Of a stretch of DNA of 60,000 nucleotides, positions 11,884 through 23,630 are shown piece by piece (position 1 is the first letter of the stretch; each line of letters starts with the position of its first letter). Source of the DNA: Polytrichum commune (lineage: Eukaryota > Streptophyta > Polytrichopsida > Polytrichales > Polytrichaceae); the NCBI GenBank assembly GCA_950295325.1, contig OX485805.1, positions 22,929,501 to 22,989,500 on the forward strand, in the 5' to 3' direction. A program made the translations under genes and the position numbers. The notes under the pieces are model-generated. The model worked only from the letters and a program-made list of their open reading frames with translations, did no database searches and had not been told where the DNA came from.

Positions 11884-13385
11884 CGTTGACCGGAAAAATA
11901 TGTTTCAATAAGCAGAACAAATCTTAGAAGAAGAGGATCAGCATGGAGATGGCTCGGAAGGAAGCCCAGTGACACTTGTAACTTGCAACCACATGACACT
12001 TGTAACTTGCATGTTCAATAATACTTTTCCTGTAACACAAAAACTATCATCTCAAGCACCTCAATGTGATATGCTAAATGTCATAATGTAGTTAATGTTG
12101 AACTTCAAAAAGTTATTAATCTTGACAAATAGTGTGATGTTTACAATTAGTGGATGTGACAATAACTTGTAACTTAGACCTCTAGGCATCTAGTTTAGGC
12201 CCTTCACAAAAAGTGTACGTAACACTAAACACCATAAATGGTGTAATCCATTTGAAGTACATTTGATTTATGCAAGACATTGACATCAAAGATCACTTGC
12301 GAGGATGGTACAATATACATGTGAGGACACTCAAGTGGTGGCCTAGGTTCTTTTTAAGAAAATAATAGACACATCCATTAAAATAATGTGGATTATACGC
12401 AAATTATACATGACAAAAGTTGGGAAGAGAAGACAAAGCTCTTACCCATTTACAATTACAATTTGGAAGGACGAAGTGCTTTCTATCCATATGGACAAAG
12501 AGGAATGTTTCACTTTCAAAATTTGAAATAATAAACGAAAAAGTGCACCTTCTCAATACACATCACAAATATAGTGATTGGGTGTTCTTAAGTGTCAAAA
12601 AGCTAAGAAATAGCACTTTGACTTGAGTTTGCAGATTTATCAAGGGTGAAGAGTCTCTCATTCATGCCAACCTATAGTTGACGTCATCTCTCTCTAGCAC
12701 TTTACTATAATGTTGAAGACACTACAATCTTTTTCCCTGAGTGAAGTAGATTGATCACCGTGGCAAAACAATTAGTTGTCACCAATTTACTCGCAATCAT
12801 ATGTTAGTATTGATACTCGGCTAAGATGTTCTAATCGACTACAACAAACATATTAACAATGACAAAGAGAGGTTTGGCTGTAGCAAAGGAGGCAATTAAT
12901 AAGAACGGGTCCCTCCATAGATGTAACGATATAGAAAATCTCAAGACATGAATATATGCTCTTCCAGAACAATCAAAACCTTGAAACGTCTTCAGTTCGC
13001 AATAGTGTGACTGTGTATGGAATTCATACACAAATAAACATGGTTTGTGGGGGCCTTGTGTAGATCAATTTTCTTGATTAAAATTTAGAACATGACCACC
13101 CATCATGTAGCAAACTTAATAGTTGAGGGAATTTTTGGTAAAAAGCTTTTTAAGTATAAACTCTAACCTCAAGCTGCCACCATTGGCCCCTCAACGAAAT
13201 TGCCAACCCTGGGATTTGACTGTCTGGATTTGAGTAAAGGTCTTGGGTTCAAGCTAATGTTCTTTGGCATAAACTTTTACACAGGGACAGGAGATGAATG
13301 AGCAAGTTACACCCATGATCACTTTTCAAGATTATTCTCTTCAAAAATTGTTAGTTGTGTTGGTCACCTGAGACATTGAGAAGCC
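11884..13385. other. Intergenic, no gene recognised
   Basis: AT-rich with no recognisable reading frame. Near 11970-12010 the words CACTTGTAACTTGCA and ATGACACTTGTAACTTGCAT form a short tandem duplication. Confidence 0.4.
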
Positions 13386-13393
13386 AAACAGCT

Positions 13394-13893
13394 CCCAGGG
13401 AGTGCACTGTTCAAGTACTGTAAATATACACATGCGTGCACAAAAGGGGTATTATTTAGAACAAGCACGTACAAAATGTATGTACAAGAGACATATTGCT
13501 ATTAAGCAGGAAGTAGATATACATGAGGCTGGAGATAAGGCTATAGAAAAATATATGTAAAGTACGCGTTTACGTGTTCAAGTCAGACCTGGACCAAGAA
13601 TCATGCGTTTTTTCATCCACTAAGTAACGACTTTATAACTAAAAATCCATAATTTGATATTATACATATAATAGGGCCATATTTTTGCATTTCCAAACAT
13701 TTGTACACATGTTATATACAATTTCTGTATTTGTTTTTGGACCCTTGTATACGTATGGAAATGTATTTTGAAGCAATGAGATTTGTAAGTATATTGCTTG
13801 ATTTTAGCAAAAATAAAATGTATACAAGGGTATTTTAATAAGGGGCATGCACGCACGTGATGCTTGGTTTTAATGAATAGTGCACTCCCTGAG
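13394..13893 (+). mobile_element. hAT-type MITE, GGGAGTGCACT family, copy 1
   Basis: A 500-bp element starts CCCAGGGAGTGCACTGTTCA and ends in the inverted sequence AATAGTGCACTCCCTGAG(G). It is flanked by AAACAGCT (13386-13393) and GAACAGCT (13894-13901), an 8-bp target duplication with one mismatch. Eight-base duplications and a CAGGG-type terminus fit the hAT superfamily. A nearly identical copy in opposite orientation lies at 43047-43542. The shared 78-codon open frame in both copies is not similar to any transposase I know and is probably fortuitous. The two copies differ at few positions, so this family moved more recently than most repeats in the window. Confidence 0.85.
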
Positions 13894-13946
13894 GAACAGC
13901 TTTGAAGACATTGCTGGAAAAAACAGAACAAAGAAAAGGCCACTAA

Positions 13947-14446
13947 GGGCCACTTGACACATGAGCCAAGAGCCGTGACCATGAAATTGTGAGAGCCCAA
14001 AAGAAAGTGTCCAAAGGCCATCCCAACACACCTCCAAAATCATATAGTGTGGTCACGGGCCCTCAAGTGTGGTGTGAAGTCATATGTAACCGGGCTCTAA
14101 CACAAATGCTATTTCAATGAATCTTTATTTATGCGGGTCCTCACACATGATAAAATCAAATAAATCAACAGTTGTGAGCGTTCGAAGTGTCATGGTCTTC
14201 CGGTTTTGTGTTAGACCTACCTCCAAGAGGTGGTTTTTGAAAATAGTCCAAGTGACCATGAAACGTGATCCATTTGATGCCACGTAGGAATCCATGTGGA
14301 CTTTACACCCATCTTGCATTCACATACTCCATTGGTCCCTCAAGCGTAGTGTGAAGCAAACTTGGACCGGGCTCCGCCTTTTCCACCAATGAGTGCACTT
14401 GAAGTGTAATGGTCACGGGCTCTCAGTCTCATGTGTGAAGTAGCCC
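13947..14446 (-). mobile_element. PIF/Harbinger-type (Tourist-like) MITE, copy A
   Basis: A 500-bp element with inverted ends GGGCCACTTGACACATGAG on the left and the complement of GGGCTACTTCACACATGAG on the right. It is flanked by TAA at 13944-13946 and 14447-14449. The 3-bp TAA duplication and GGGCC start fit Tourist/PIF-Harbinger elements. Relatives are B (18138-18633), C (21771-23630, interrupted) and D (47079-47555). Copies A and B run opposite to C and D. No open frame of note. Confidence 0.85.
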
Positions 14447-14449
14447 TAA

Positions 14450-15388
14450 GAAGCCCCTCCAAAGCAAATACAAGCCTGGACGTGATCATCAGCACTGGGA
14501 AGCTAATTAAGAACGACCACTTCAAAACTCCTCCCCATAAAAGGTCATGGCACAAGGACATCATGAATCCTCTACAAGGCTCCCGTTCTCCAACAAATTG
14601 AAGTTTATAAATTACGTTTATATCATTGACAATGTTCTCACTTTGGATTGGATGACACTCATGTGATTGGAGCAAGTCTTAGTGTAAGGAGTAACACTTT
14701 GCGTCTTGGAATAATAGGTGGTGGGTCAACAACATTAGCCTAAAATGAGCAATGGAGGGGACTCATATGAGAGTAAGTCTATGCACTCATACTGCTTATC
14801 GAATTAGATTAGAGTAACTTGAAAGAAACTCCATATCGCTTGAATAGTGGATTGAGATTGAAGGAATGCATCTAGTGTTTCAATAATAGATGTTCACAAT
14901 ACATGACACTAGACCAAGTGATTGATCTCCATATAGACGGTAGATAGCCGGTCCGGCAAACTTGTGCTGGATAAGTAATTAACTTGCCAAAAGTTGATCT
15001 GGTATTTTAAAATAATAATTAAAAGATTCCAACATTTTTTCTTTGGAAGATTTTTTTGATCAATTTTGGCTTGTTCATCAATACCCAACTTATAAGTAGA
15101 AAGTGTTCACAATGCACATTGAATCAGTTATAAGATTTGGGTGAAAAGTCCTCCTCTTTATACAAGTAGAGAGGGGGAGAAATGTCCAAAAGCCATGTGG
15201 AATATGTCCAAAAGCCATGTTAGCCCATACTCTTTGTGATGACTAGGATGACTTTGAATATAATGTGAACCACTTCCATACTAGGTAACATCTTACAATG
15301 AAGTATTAACACTACACATAATTTTGTAGACTAATATAGCTTACAATATTACGGAAATTTTGTAACATAAATGAAATAGTTTTGGCAA

Positions 15389-15444
<56 letters not shown>

Positions 15445-16537
15445 GTTCTTGATTAATGCCATGTTACATAAAAATTCAAGTTTAAACTCTTACATTAATA
15501 GACCTAGCAAAGGTGCCCTATTTAAAACAAATGATATAAACTCTGATAATACTATATCTACACACATGGAAAGAAATCATACTTACCATGGAATGGATGT
15601 AACAGAGATATAGATGAATGAAGTAAAAATAGGGTTACAAGAACTTACCATACGTAAGTACTACAATAGAAGCCCTTAACCCTAAAAAATACCTTTTTTT
15701 TTACCATTCACGCAAGTGAGAGGTGCGGCGAGCTCTGTGTATACACATTAGGGTAATAGATAAGTGCTTGAAGTAAGAGTAACTAGGGTTCATCACCAAG
15801 AGGAGTTTTCTACTTGGAGTAACCCAATCATGGCCAAAGAACAGGTTTGAACACCCATATGTTGTTTTACAATGAGTGTTGGAGGTTGAAATATTTTGGT
15901 GCATTTGAAATGAACTAAGTGTGTGCGACATGGATAACAACTGGGTCCTGCAGTTATTTACCTCGTGTACGTAACTAATCCCCAATTGTTTGTTGGTTGG
16001 TTGCATGGGCACAGGTGAGGCAGGCCCTTCACATAGTCAATGCAGTGATGTATTGTGATTATGACATTTTATGCACAGATATTGGTTGAGGTTACTAGGT
16101 ACATCTCCTTAGTAAGTACAACATACATGTGGTGTTATAGTTAGACATACTTGATAAAGAGGTAAGAAGGTTGGCAATTAGCTTCCAAAGCATGGGATAG
16201 TTAAAATCATACATGGGGAGATGAATACCATATGATAACCAAAAATCCAAATAAGGTATGTATTCTTGCAAGGCAAACTAGGTATGCAAGGTGTATATGT
16301 GTAGTACAACACATACTATGAGACATTAGGCAAATGACTCTATTATGCAATGTGGTATTGTACTATCAAATAGGAAAAGGCAAGAAACATATAGAAAGAG
16401 TCATGTGGATGTTCCCACCTACCCACCCTTGTATTGCAAAGAGGAAGTAATTGAAGGATTTGGCCTCTGAAAAGAGGAAGTTCAAACTTTGTAAAAGTTT
16501 TGAAAAGTCAATTATATGTATATATATATATGTAAAG
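14450..16537. other. Intergenic, with a long TC microsatellite
   Basis: No gene recognised. A (TC)n tract spans 15395-15443, about 24 units. At about 15181-15220 the word ATGTCCAAAAGCCATGT is repeated in tandem. Confidence 0.5.
15395..15443. repeat. (TC)n microsatellite
   Basis: An uninterrupted TC dinucleotide run of about 49 bases, preceded by an A-rich stretch. It is a likely polymorphic simple repeat. Confidence 0.95.
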
Positions 16538-16905
16538 GCACCATGGGCCTTGGCTTGGTGGTTAGGGCTCATGGCCCCCAATGAGGAGGTTGTGGGTTCT
16601 ATTCCCCATGCCGGCGTGGTGCTCACCACCTTAGTCCACCCAACTATGTTGGGGGGTCCTTGGACCTTGTTGTATGGGTACCTCAAAGCCTTTTGGGGGG
16701 ATACCATGTCCGGTATCTTCAAGGCACTAGTGGCTAGCTAGGAACTTGTATAGTGTGTCACTATAGTGTCCATCCTCGAAAGGGGAGAGTAGTATTTGTC
16801 CCAATGTCCCCTTGTCCAGTGGGCATCGGGTCATTGGCATTACGAACGGACACTTTATTCACGCCGGCCCCTTGCTTGAAAGGGGTTGGAGTTTCTATCT
16901 ATCTA
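16538..16905 (+). mobile_element. tRNA-derived SINE
   Basis: The head resembles a tRNA promoter. A box-A-like sequence TGGCTTGGTGG (16551-16561) is followed about 30 bases later by a box-B-like GGGTTCTATTCC (16593-16604), the spacing expected for RNA polymerase III type 2 promoters. The tRNA-unrelated body continues to about 16890 and ends in a CTAT/AT-rich simple tail. The left flank is a run of TATATATA and the right tail is similar, so a target duplication cannot be read. No protein is encoded; open frames across it are incidental. Confidence 0.7.
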
Positions 16906-18137
16906 TATATATTTAATTTAAATTCTACATTTTTGTGACATACTTTGAGATAATTGTAGCACCACACCATGTATTGGTGTGGTGCCTAACCTCAAACTTA
17001 GTCTCTTAAACCATTTCCACAGATACAACACCAACCCCTACTCCTCTCAAATCCCAACCAATAGATACCACCCTTAGCCCCCCCCCCCCCCCCCCAACCT
17101 CAATCATGAGCCCTTGCACCTATTTCCTAACAATGAAGCTCCACCACTGATTGAACAAATTTGTACACACCAAATATATTTTGTAGTTGCAAAGAACCAT
17201 TAGCAGCGACTACGGTGATTCTTGCAGCAAGGTTATGATGTCCACGGACCATGACGTGCTGGCAAATTTGGATCTGTCACACCAATGTACATGGGTTTTT
17301 AATTAGACTAACCATGGGTAAAATGAAGTCAATTGTGCAATCAAAACAAACTTGAAATGTTAAACCACAAGACCTAGATTGTTGATAACAATTGCCTACT
17401 AAAAGAAATTGAAATCATAACAGTCAACCAATGCTAATTGCGGTGCATCGGACAAACAACCACACCATGAAATCTATTTAAGTTAAAGATGTGGTATGTT
17501 GATAGAAGTCAATTACAAAACATCTGAAAAAATCATAGTTGCTAGCTATTAATTGCAAATTCTAGTTAAAAAAATGAGATAAAATATAAATGCAGTCGAC
17601 CCTAGTTGTTATTGCGATAAATATCTTAAAGAACAAAATATTGTCATGGTATGTCACGTAGTCACCAAAGTGACATGAGAGCCAAAGGCCATGCCACTTT
17701 GGGATCACTTCTATAATGCCTATCTTTGCATGATACTCTGTGCTTTATCAAACTACCTAGCTAGCCAGTTACGGCTCTTGGTCTAGGCCGTGCTTGAGTC
17801 TGGATGTTAGTGTGATTGGTTGCAGGTCTCCGTTATGGTAGGCGCTGCTTATGAGTACTTAGATGCGTACAAAAGGATCCCACTACGTCTACTTAATATG
17901 CCAATTTGTGGATATGGTCTCCTAAATCAAGAGATACATCATCTTTCCTAGAGTTACATAGCTAGGTCAACACTTACATTGTACAAGGATCCAAGGAGAA
18001 ACTAGCTTTACTTAATGCCACGAGGCAAAGCACAACAAGGTCCTAGCACAGCTTGGTAACTTGTTGCTACTCCTCAAACAGTCTAACATTGTATCGGAAG
18101 AGAGAGAGAAAGAGCTTCTCATCCCCAAGGGGACTAA
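16906..18137. other. Intergenic, with an 18-base C run
   Basis: No gene recognised. A homopolymer of 18 C lies at 17078-17095. A segment near 17240-17295 is a diverged relative of one near 4645-4700. The stretch 18040-18130 loosely resembles the sequence to the left of MITE copy A. Confidence 0.4.
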
Positions 18138-18633
18138 GGGCCACTTCACACATGAGCCAAGAGCCGTGACCATGAGATTGTGAGAGCCCAAGAGAAAGTG
18201 TCCAAAGGCCATCCCAAGACACCTCCAAAATCATGTAGTGTGGTCACATGTCCTCAAGTGTAGTGTGAAGCCATATGTGATTAGGCCCTCAACCACATGC
18301 TATTTCAATGAATGTTTATTCATGCGGGTCCTCACACATAATAAAAAAAGAATAAATCAACGGTTGTGAGCATTCGGAGTGCCATGGTCTTCCAGTTTTG
18401 TGTTAAGCCTGCCTCTGGGAAGTGGTTTTTGAGAATAATCCAAGTGACCATGAAACATGATCCATGTGATGCCATTTAGGAATCCATGTAGACTATACAT
18501 CCACCTTGTATTATCTTACTCCATTGGTCCCTCAAGCTTGGTGTGAAGCAAACTTGGACCAGCTCCGCCTTTTCCACCAATGAAAGTGCTTGAAGTGTAA
18601 CAATCACGGGCTCTCAGTCTCGTGTGTGAAGTG
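18138..18633 (-). mobile_element. PIF/Harbinger-type MITE, copy B (right end truncated)
   Basis: Starts GGGCCACTTCACACATGAGC after TAA (18135-18137) and follows copy A along its whole length. At its far end the match stops at GTGTGAAGTG (18624-18633), where the last bases GGCCCTTA are replaced by a SINE-like sequence. The missing terminus explains why no right-hand TAA duplication is found. Confidence 0.8.
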
Positions 18634-18795
18634 TGGAGAGATACCCAAATCTCAAGGAAGAGGTTGGCGGTTCGAATCTCGGCTGTGAAATCTCCTCTTT
18701 ACTTGACGGAAAACTTGCCATGTGGTGAACTGCCTCATGTGCTTTGGAGCTGGCCTGTCGGCCCTCTGTCTCTAAAAATTATATATAAAAAAAAA
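18634..18795 (+). mobile_element. tRNA-related SINE-like element with poly(A) tail
   Basis: A box-B-like GGTTCGAATCTC lies at 18669-18680, preceded by the tRNA-like word GAGGTTGGC, and a degenerate box A is possible around ATCTCAAGGAAGAGG. The element ends in TATATAAAAAAAAAAAAAA. It abuts the truncated end of MITE copy B, so it probably inserted there. It does not share its body with the SINE at 16538. The left end and target duplication are uncertain. Confidence 0.55.
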
Positions 18796-19267
18796 AAAAA
18801 CTTTATGGTTCCTTAATAATGGTTAGAGTTGATAGGTGAGGAAAGATAGTGTGCTCCTCCAAAACCAAAGAGGGTCTAAGAGGGTACTAGTTAGAGAAAC
18901 TAACTAGTGGGAATTGCAGGAAAGATGTGTCTTGAATATTGAAGACTATTCATATTAAACATATATGTGTATTGGGCCAAAGCATGGTAGAGTGAACAAG
19001 AAAAGTGGTATGCCCTTCCACTGTGATATAATTTTCATATATAGCAAGGGAAGTAGGTTCGATTCTATACAAAATGTCAATTCAAGATCATGGAGCCCTC
19101 CAATGGGTTCGAACCAGACATAGCACAAAATTTGTGCCTTATGAGTACTATGGAGATTTGCATGAAGTAAATCCTAAACTGGGTGGTAGATTGAGTTGAA
19201 ACCTACTTCACCTACAAATTTGTTATGATTTGTATATATAATTTAGGTCTTTGACAAGATCATATTG
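18796..19267. other. Intergenic, no gene recognised
   Basis: AT-rich sequence between the SINE-like element and the LTR-like element. I see no supported feature. Confidence 0.4.
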
Positions 19268-19272
19268 TATGT

Positions 19273-20810
19273 TGTTACGCCACAACTTTGAAGCAAAATA
19301 CATTTTCTTGAGGTCTCTTCACCTTCACTTTTGTCACCAAAAGTACTCCTCCCTTCTATTTCGTCCTAGCCCGAGTGGAATAGTATTGATGACATTTAGC
19401 AAACTTCTTCCTTAGTAACTCAATGTATCATTCCAATATGCCTTTGGAATATACACAACGTTAATGACTTATGATTTAACCCCCAAGGCTACATTCAGAA
19501 CAAATTTCAGAATAGTGTAACTTTTCCATTACTTCTCGGAATGTCCTGAAATTTTATCGGTAACTAGGGAGATAAAGCAAAAAACATCTCACCAATTTGT
19601 GAGCCTATCCCATTTTCTGTCCGACAGTTATGACCATTTTAGTGTGTCAGTCTACCCAGATTTCAGAATGTCATAACTTCCTCCAACGGGCTCCAAAGAA
19701 CTTCAAATTTTGGGAGCAATCACAAAAACTAATTGTTTATGACCCCCTGAAATTTCAAACTATTTTCATTTTCTGCCAAAACGTTATGGCCTTTTTAGTC
19801 TGCAACTCTTGAAAACACTTCAGAATGATATATCTCCTTCTCATCTACTCGGAATGACTTGAAATTTGTACCACAACTAGGAAACCTAAGAAAAAAGCAT
19901 CCCTCAAAATTTCATGCGTTTCCAAGCCTCTTTCCATGAGTTATGCCCATTTCAGCTTGAAAATGTAGGCAAAGTTCAGAATGTCATAACTGCTGCTTCA
20001 GTACTCCAAACATCCTCAGATTTTGACCATGTTTATATAAACAAGTTGTTTACTAACCCTCTAAATTTCAACGAAGTATCTTCTTCTGCTCGGAAGTTAT
20101 GCCCCTTACAACCTAGACTACTCAAAGGACCCTCTAATTTACCAACTCGTGTTCCGGCAACGTGTCACCAAAAGTACTCTACCCTTCGATTTCCTCCTAA
20201 ACCGAGTGGAATAGTTATGATGACACTTAGCAAACACATATACCCAAGAAATATGAACTCAAGTACTACAACTTGAAGCCATAAATTATCTTAAAATCAT
20301 TCACACCCAAACTAATGCTAACAAGAGGTCAAGCCCTCTTCAAGGCCAACTAGCTTTGGCTCCTATTTTCAAAACCATGCACACATATGTACTCCTATCT
20401 TGCTTCCATACACCCACACTTATAACACGTGGGGTGCCAAGGAGCACGAAAGAAAGAAATGATGAGTGAGGGAAGAATGAAGGATTATATAGTGAGTTTG
20501 AGGGGGTGAGCACCCTCAAGGCTCACGATAAGCTTTCGAAATCTCCTCCTACTTTGTAGGCTCTCATCTTATCTTCTCAAGGCTTCCTCCTTCAAACGAT
20601 CAATCAAAGATCCTAATTCAAATATTTAACTAATCTTGGATTTCTACCTACCACACTTTACCAAGGTATGTCCTCACACTACTTAAACTACTCCCTACAA
20701 GTTTAATGCTTCAAACTTAGCTTTCTTCAAGCTTCACTCTTTTTATATTTTTGTAAATAATCATAAATCAACAAAACACCACTTGTAATGTTTTACAAGT
20801 GTTAACAATA
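19273..20810 (+). mobile_element. LTR-like element with TG...TA ends (solo LTR?), carries a 157-bp array
   Basis: The block begins TGTTACGCCACAACTTTG and ends GTGTTAACAATA. It is flanked by the 5-bp repeat TATGT (19268-19272 and 20811-20815). It shares the start pattern TGT-A-GCCA-A-C and a 3' TATA-like stretch CACTCTTTTTATA with the insertion at 22176-23525, whose ends are also TG...TA with a 5-bp duplication. That mutual agreement supports both calls. It holds a four-unit tandem array (19508-20132). That array is bracketed by two direct copies of a block around GTCACCAAAAGTACTC (19335 and 20164). There is no polyprotein. The ends are less certain than for the other LTRs because TG...CA is the norm. 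Confidence 0.5.
19508..20132 (+). repeat. Tandem array, period 156-157 bp, four diverged units
   Basis: The word CAGAAT plus a following GTCATAAC-like block recurs at 19508, 19664, 19821 and 19977, spacings 156, 157 and 156. Each unit continues with a CTCC(G/A)-rich stretch, an ...AAATTT(T/C) stretch and a second TTATG(A/C)CC-like block. Sequence identity between units is low but the spacing is nearly constant. Confidence 0.75.
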
Positions 20811-20815
20811 TATGT

Positions 20816-21767
20816 GGGCATCAATTTGGACTCACAACTTTCCAAAACCCGACAATTATGGAAGTGGATTCTACAAACTTTAGAATCTCTTGTTATGGAT
20901 GCAAATCATGTAGTTTGTAAATATAGTGAAGGGAACATCATGACCCATCTTATTTATAACTTTAATATAAATTATTATTATTGGTTTGAGTTATTTAACT
21001 AGGAAATGTGGCTACTTGCGCCTCTAAACTGACATGACACAACTTTTATTCACTTTAGCATGCTTTGGCCCTATATATTCCATCCAAAAATAAATAAAAA
21101 ATCAGATTCTTGTTTTTCTTGTCCTATTTAGGGCCTCAACTCATTCCAAGTCTTTCCTTCCCCTCTCTACCCTAACCTCATGTGTAATCATCTCCTCTAA
21201 GATCCAGAGGTGTTCTACGTCGTTTGGATTTTCGGATTGCGTCATATGCACATTTTATTACTTGTGTTTAAAAATTGGTGACAACGTCAAGAGCTTTGAA
21301 ATCTATTTTTGGGTATGAATTTGCAAGGAATCAATTTTGTCAGACAATGTGGAGCGCGACTTTGCAACTCTGAAGATGACGATGGAGGAGAAGGAAACCT
21401 TTGCAAGTGGAGGTGGTGTCATGCATTGGAAGACTTCAAAAATCCATGGACACGGTGTTGGTGACATCAAAAATGACGGTAGCACCTAAATGTGGAGGAA
21501 AGAATACAAAGGCTCAGGTTAAAAGGCGTCATACAACACAATAGTTTACAATTCTGAAGGTTCTGAAAACGGCGATATGTGTGACTGACATTATCTGCAA
21601 AGTGTCAACAACACCATGAAAATGGACCAATGTTTCTAACATGTTCTTTGCTTACAAACCAACCTCCAAGTGGCTACAGACCACCAAGCTTACTGCAATT
21701 AGACTTGGGCACATTGCACAACTCTTGGTTTGTTTGTTTCCCCACCCCAAGCCAGCTTTTGTCGATT
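20816..21767. other. Intergenic, no gene recognised
   Basis: AT-rich; a frame at 20799-21002 is not convincing. The stretch 21340-21640 is less AT-rich but I could not identify a protein in it on either strand. Confidence 0.4.
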
Positions 21768-22175
21768 TTGGGGCCACTTCACACACGAGACTGAGAGCCC
21801 GTGACCATTACACTTCAAGCACTCTCATTGGTGGAAAAGGCGGAGCCGGTCCAAGTTCAAGCTTCACACTACACTTGAGGGACCAACGGCGTATATAGGT
21901 GAAGGCAAGGTGGATGTAAAGTCTACATGGATTCCTACATGGCATCAAATGGATCACGTTTCATGGTCACTTGGACTGTTTTCAAAAACCATCTCTTGGA
22001 GGTCGGCCTAACACAAAACCGGGACACCATGGCACTTGAAAAGCTCACAACCGTTGATTTATTCTATTTTATCATGTGTGAGGACTCGCATGAATAGAAA
22101 TTCCTTGAAATAGCATTTGGTTGAGCGGCCGGTCACATATGACTTCACACTACACTTGAGGGTGCGTGACCACAC

Positions 22176-23525
22176 TGTGAGGCCAAACCGCCCACCCTTA
22201 AGCGTCCTAGTCCGGGTGAGGGAATGGATATCACATTCATGTTTCCACAACTCCGTTTGACCAAACTCGTGAGAACCCATTACATTTTCCATCAATCAGT
22301 GCACACCAATCCATTCCACGATAATATTACAAGCGTTAACAAACGCTCTTCTCCATCATCACAATCATAGCCTTCTCCTAGCTTGCTAATGAGCTAACTG
22401 TCTAAGCTAATATTAAGCAACACCCTAATTAATTAGCTACCCCCTAGCCTAAGGTAGCACCACGGGCTTCCACCTCTATATCACCTTGTTCCCTCTTAAG
22501 CCATCTACTTAAGTCCCTCCACGCTTAGCATTAAGCCTCGAAGCCGCCGAATTCACCTTGCGGGCCTTGGCATCTCCAGCCAATCTTAGTAATCTGAGAC
22601 CATCTTCGGCAGTCCAGGAGTCTTAGCAACCTGATACCAGCTCGGCAGTCCAGCAGTCTTAGCAACCTGAGACCAGCTTCGGCAGCCCAGCAGTCTTAGC
22701 AACCTGATACCAACTTCGGCAATCCAACAGTTTTAGCAACCTGAGACCAGCTTCGGCAGTCTTGCAGTCTTAGCAACCTGATACCAGCTCGGCAATCCAG
22801 CAGTCTTAGCAACCTGATACCAGCTTTGGCAGTCCAACAGTCTTAGCAACCTGAGACCAGCTCGGCAGTCCAACAGTCTTAGCAACCTGATACCAGCTCG
22901 GCAGTCCAACAGTCTTAGCAACCTGATACCAGCTTCGGCAGCCCAACAGTCTTAGCAATCTGATAAGCAACCTCCTAATTAATCCCCCTAAGCCCCTAAC
23001 TAATTCCACTAACTTTCCCCAACTCCCTACCTAATTTCTCTACTTAATTTCAGTAATTCCCCTAACACCTCCTTACCTAACTCACACATTTTCCTAGCTC
23101 TAAGAGCTCAAGAACTTTTAGAGGAGAGAGAGAGAGAGGAAAAGGAGAAGAGAGAAACGAAGAGAGAAAGGAAGGAGGAGGAGAGGGCACCCAAGACCAC
23201 AACCCCTTAACCTTCTCCTACTTAGTAGGACCTTATCCTATCCACTAAACCCTCACCCCTTACACCAACACAAACATGTTCTAAATCAAACATTTAAATC
23301 CAAGGCACTCCTCCTTGCCTCACCAAACACTACTCACTTAACCAAAACAATCCCTAATGTCACTAAGCTTCCAATTAACCACACAAAATAGGCTTAAGGC
23401 CTAAAACATAAACCACACCAAGCCTCACTCTTTTTATACTTTTGATTGTTTCAATAACACTCCAAATGCAATTCTAAGTAGATTCTAAGCATAAAACAAA
23501 TATGAGCACTCATTTTGGGCTCATA
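22176..23525 (+). mobile_element. LTR-like insertion (TG...TA ends, 5-bp CACAC duplication)
   Basis: A 1,350-bp block begins TGTGAGGCCAAACC and ends TTTTGGGCTCATA. It is flanked by CACAC at 22171-22175 and 23526-23530. Removing it and one CACAC restores the MITE sequence seen in copies A, B and D, so the boundaries are firm to within a few bases. It contains a ~36-bp minisatellite, purine-rich runs (23120-23180) and a TATA-like CTCTTTTTATACTTTTG near 23430. It is related to 19273-20810. No coding region; probably a solo LTR. Confidence 0.7.
22605..22965 (+). repeat. Minisatellite, ~36-37-bp unit, about ten copies
   Basis: Units read roughly CAGTCTTAGCAACCTGA, then TACCAGCT or GACCAGCTTC, then GGCAGTCCAA. 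Units alternate between TACCAGCTCGG and GACCAGCTTCGG versions, hinting at a higher-order pair. It lies wholly inside the LTR-like insertion. The open frames on the minus strand with a repeated LRLLDC pattern are a by-product of the repeat. Confidence 0.9.
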
Positions 23526-23630
23526 CACACTCCATGATTTTGGAGGTGAGTTGGGACGGCCTTTGGACACTTTCTTTTGGGCTCTCACAGTTTCATGGTC
23601 ACGGCTCTTGGCTCGTGTGTGAAGTGGCCC

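Larger units (their letters stand above)
21771..23630 (+). mobile_element. PIF/Harbinger-type MITE, copy C, split by an LTR-like insertion
   Basis: The left part 21771-22175 begins GGGCCACTTCACACACGAG. The right part 23526-23630 ends GTGTGTGAAGTGGCCC followed by TTA; TTG precedes the left end, consistent with a decayed 3-bp duplication. Together the two parts are about 505 bp and follow copies A and D. The gap of 1,350 bp is a separate insertion between CCACAC and TCCATGATTTTGG, positions that are adjacent in the uninterrupted copies. Confidence 0.85.

Noticed and set aside
13620-14021. 133-codon minus-strand frame and its duplicate at 43084-43320
   Set aside because: The frame spans two different MITEs in one case and a MITE interior in the other. 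No transposase motif or splice support.
16451-16938. Open frames on both strands across 16.4-16.9 kb
   Set aside because: They cover the tRNA-derived SINE and its flanks. Box A/B spacing explains the region better than a protein.
22605-22965. CRISPR-like appearance of regularly spaced ~36-bp repeats
   Set aside because: The units are contiguous with no unique spacers, lie in plant DNA inside an LTR-like insertion, and have no cas genes. It is a minisatellite.
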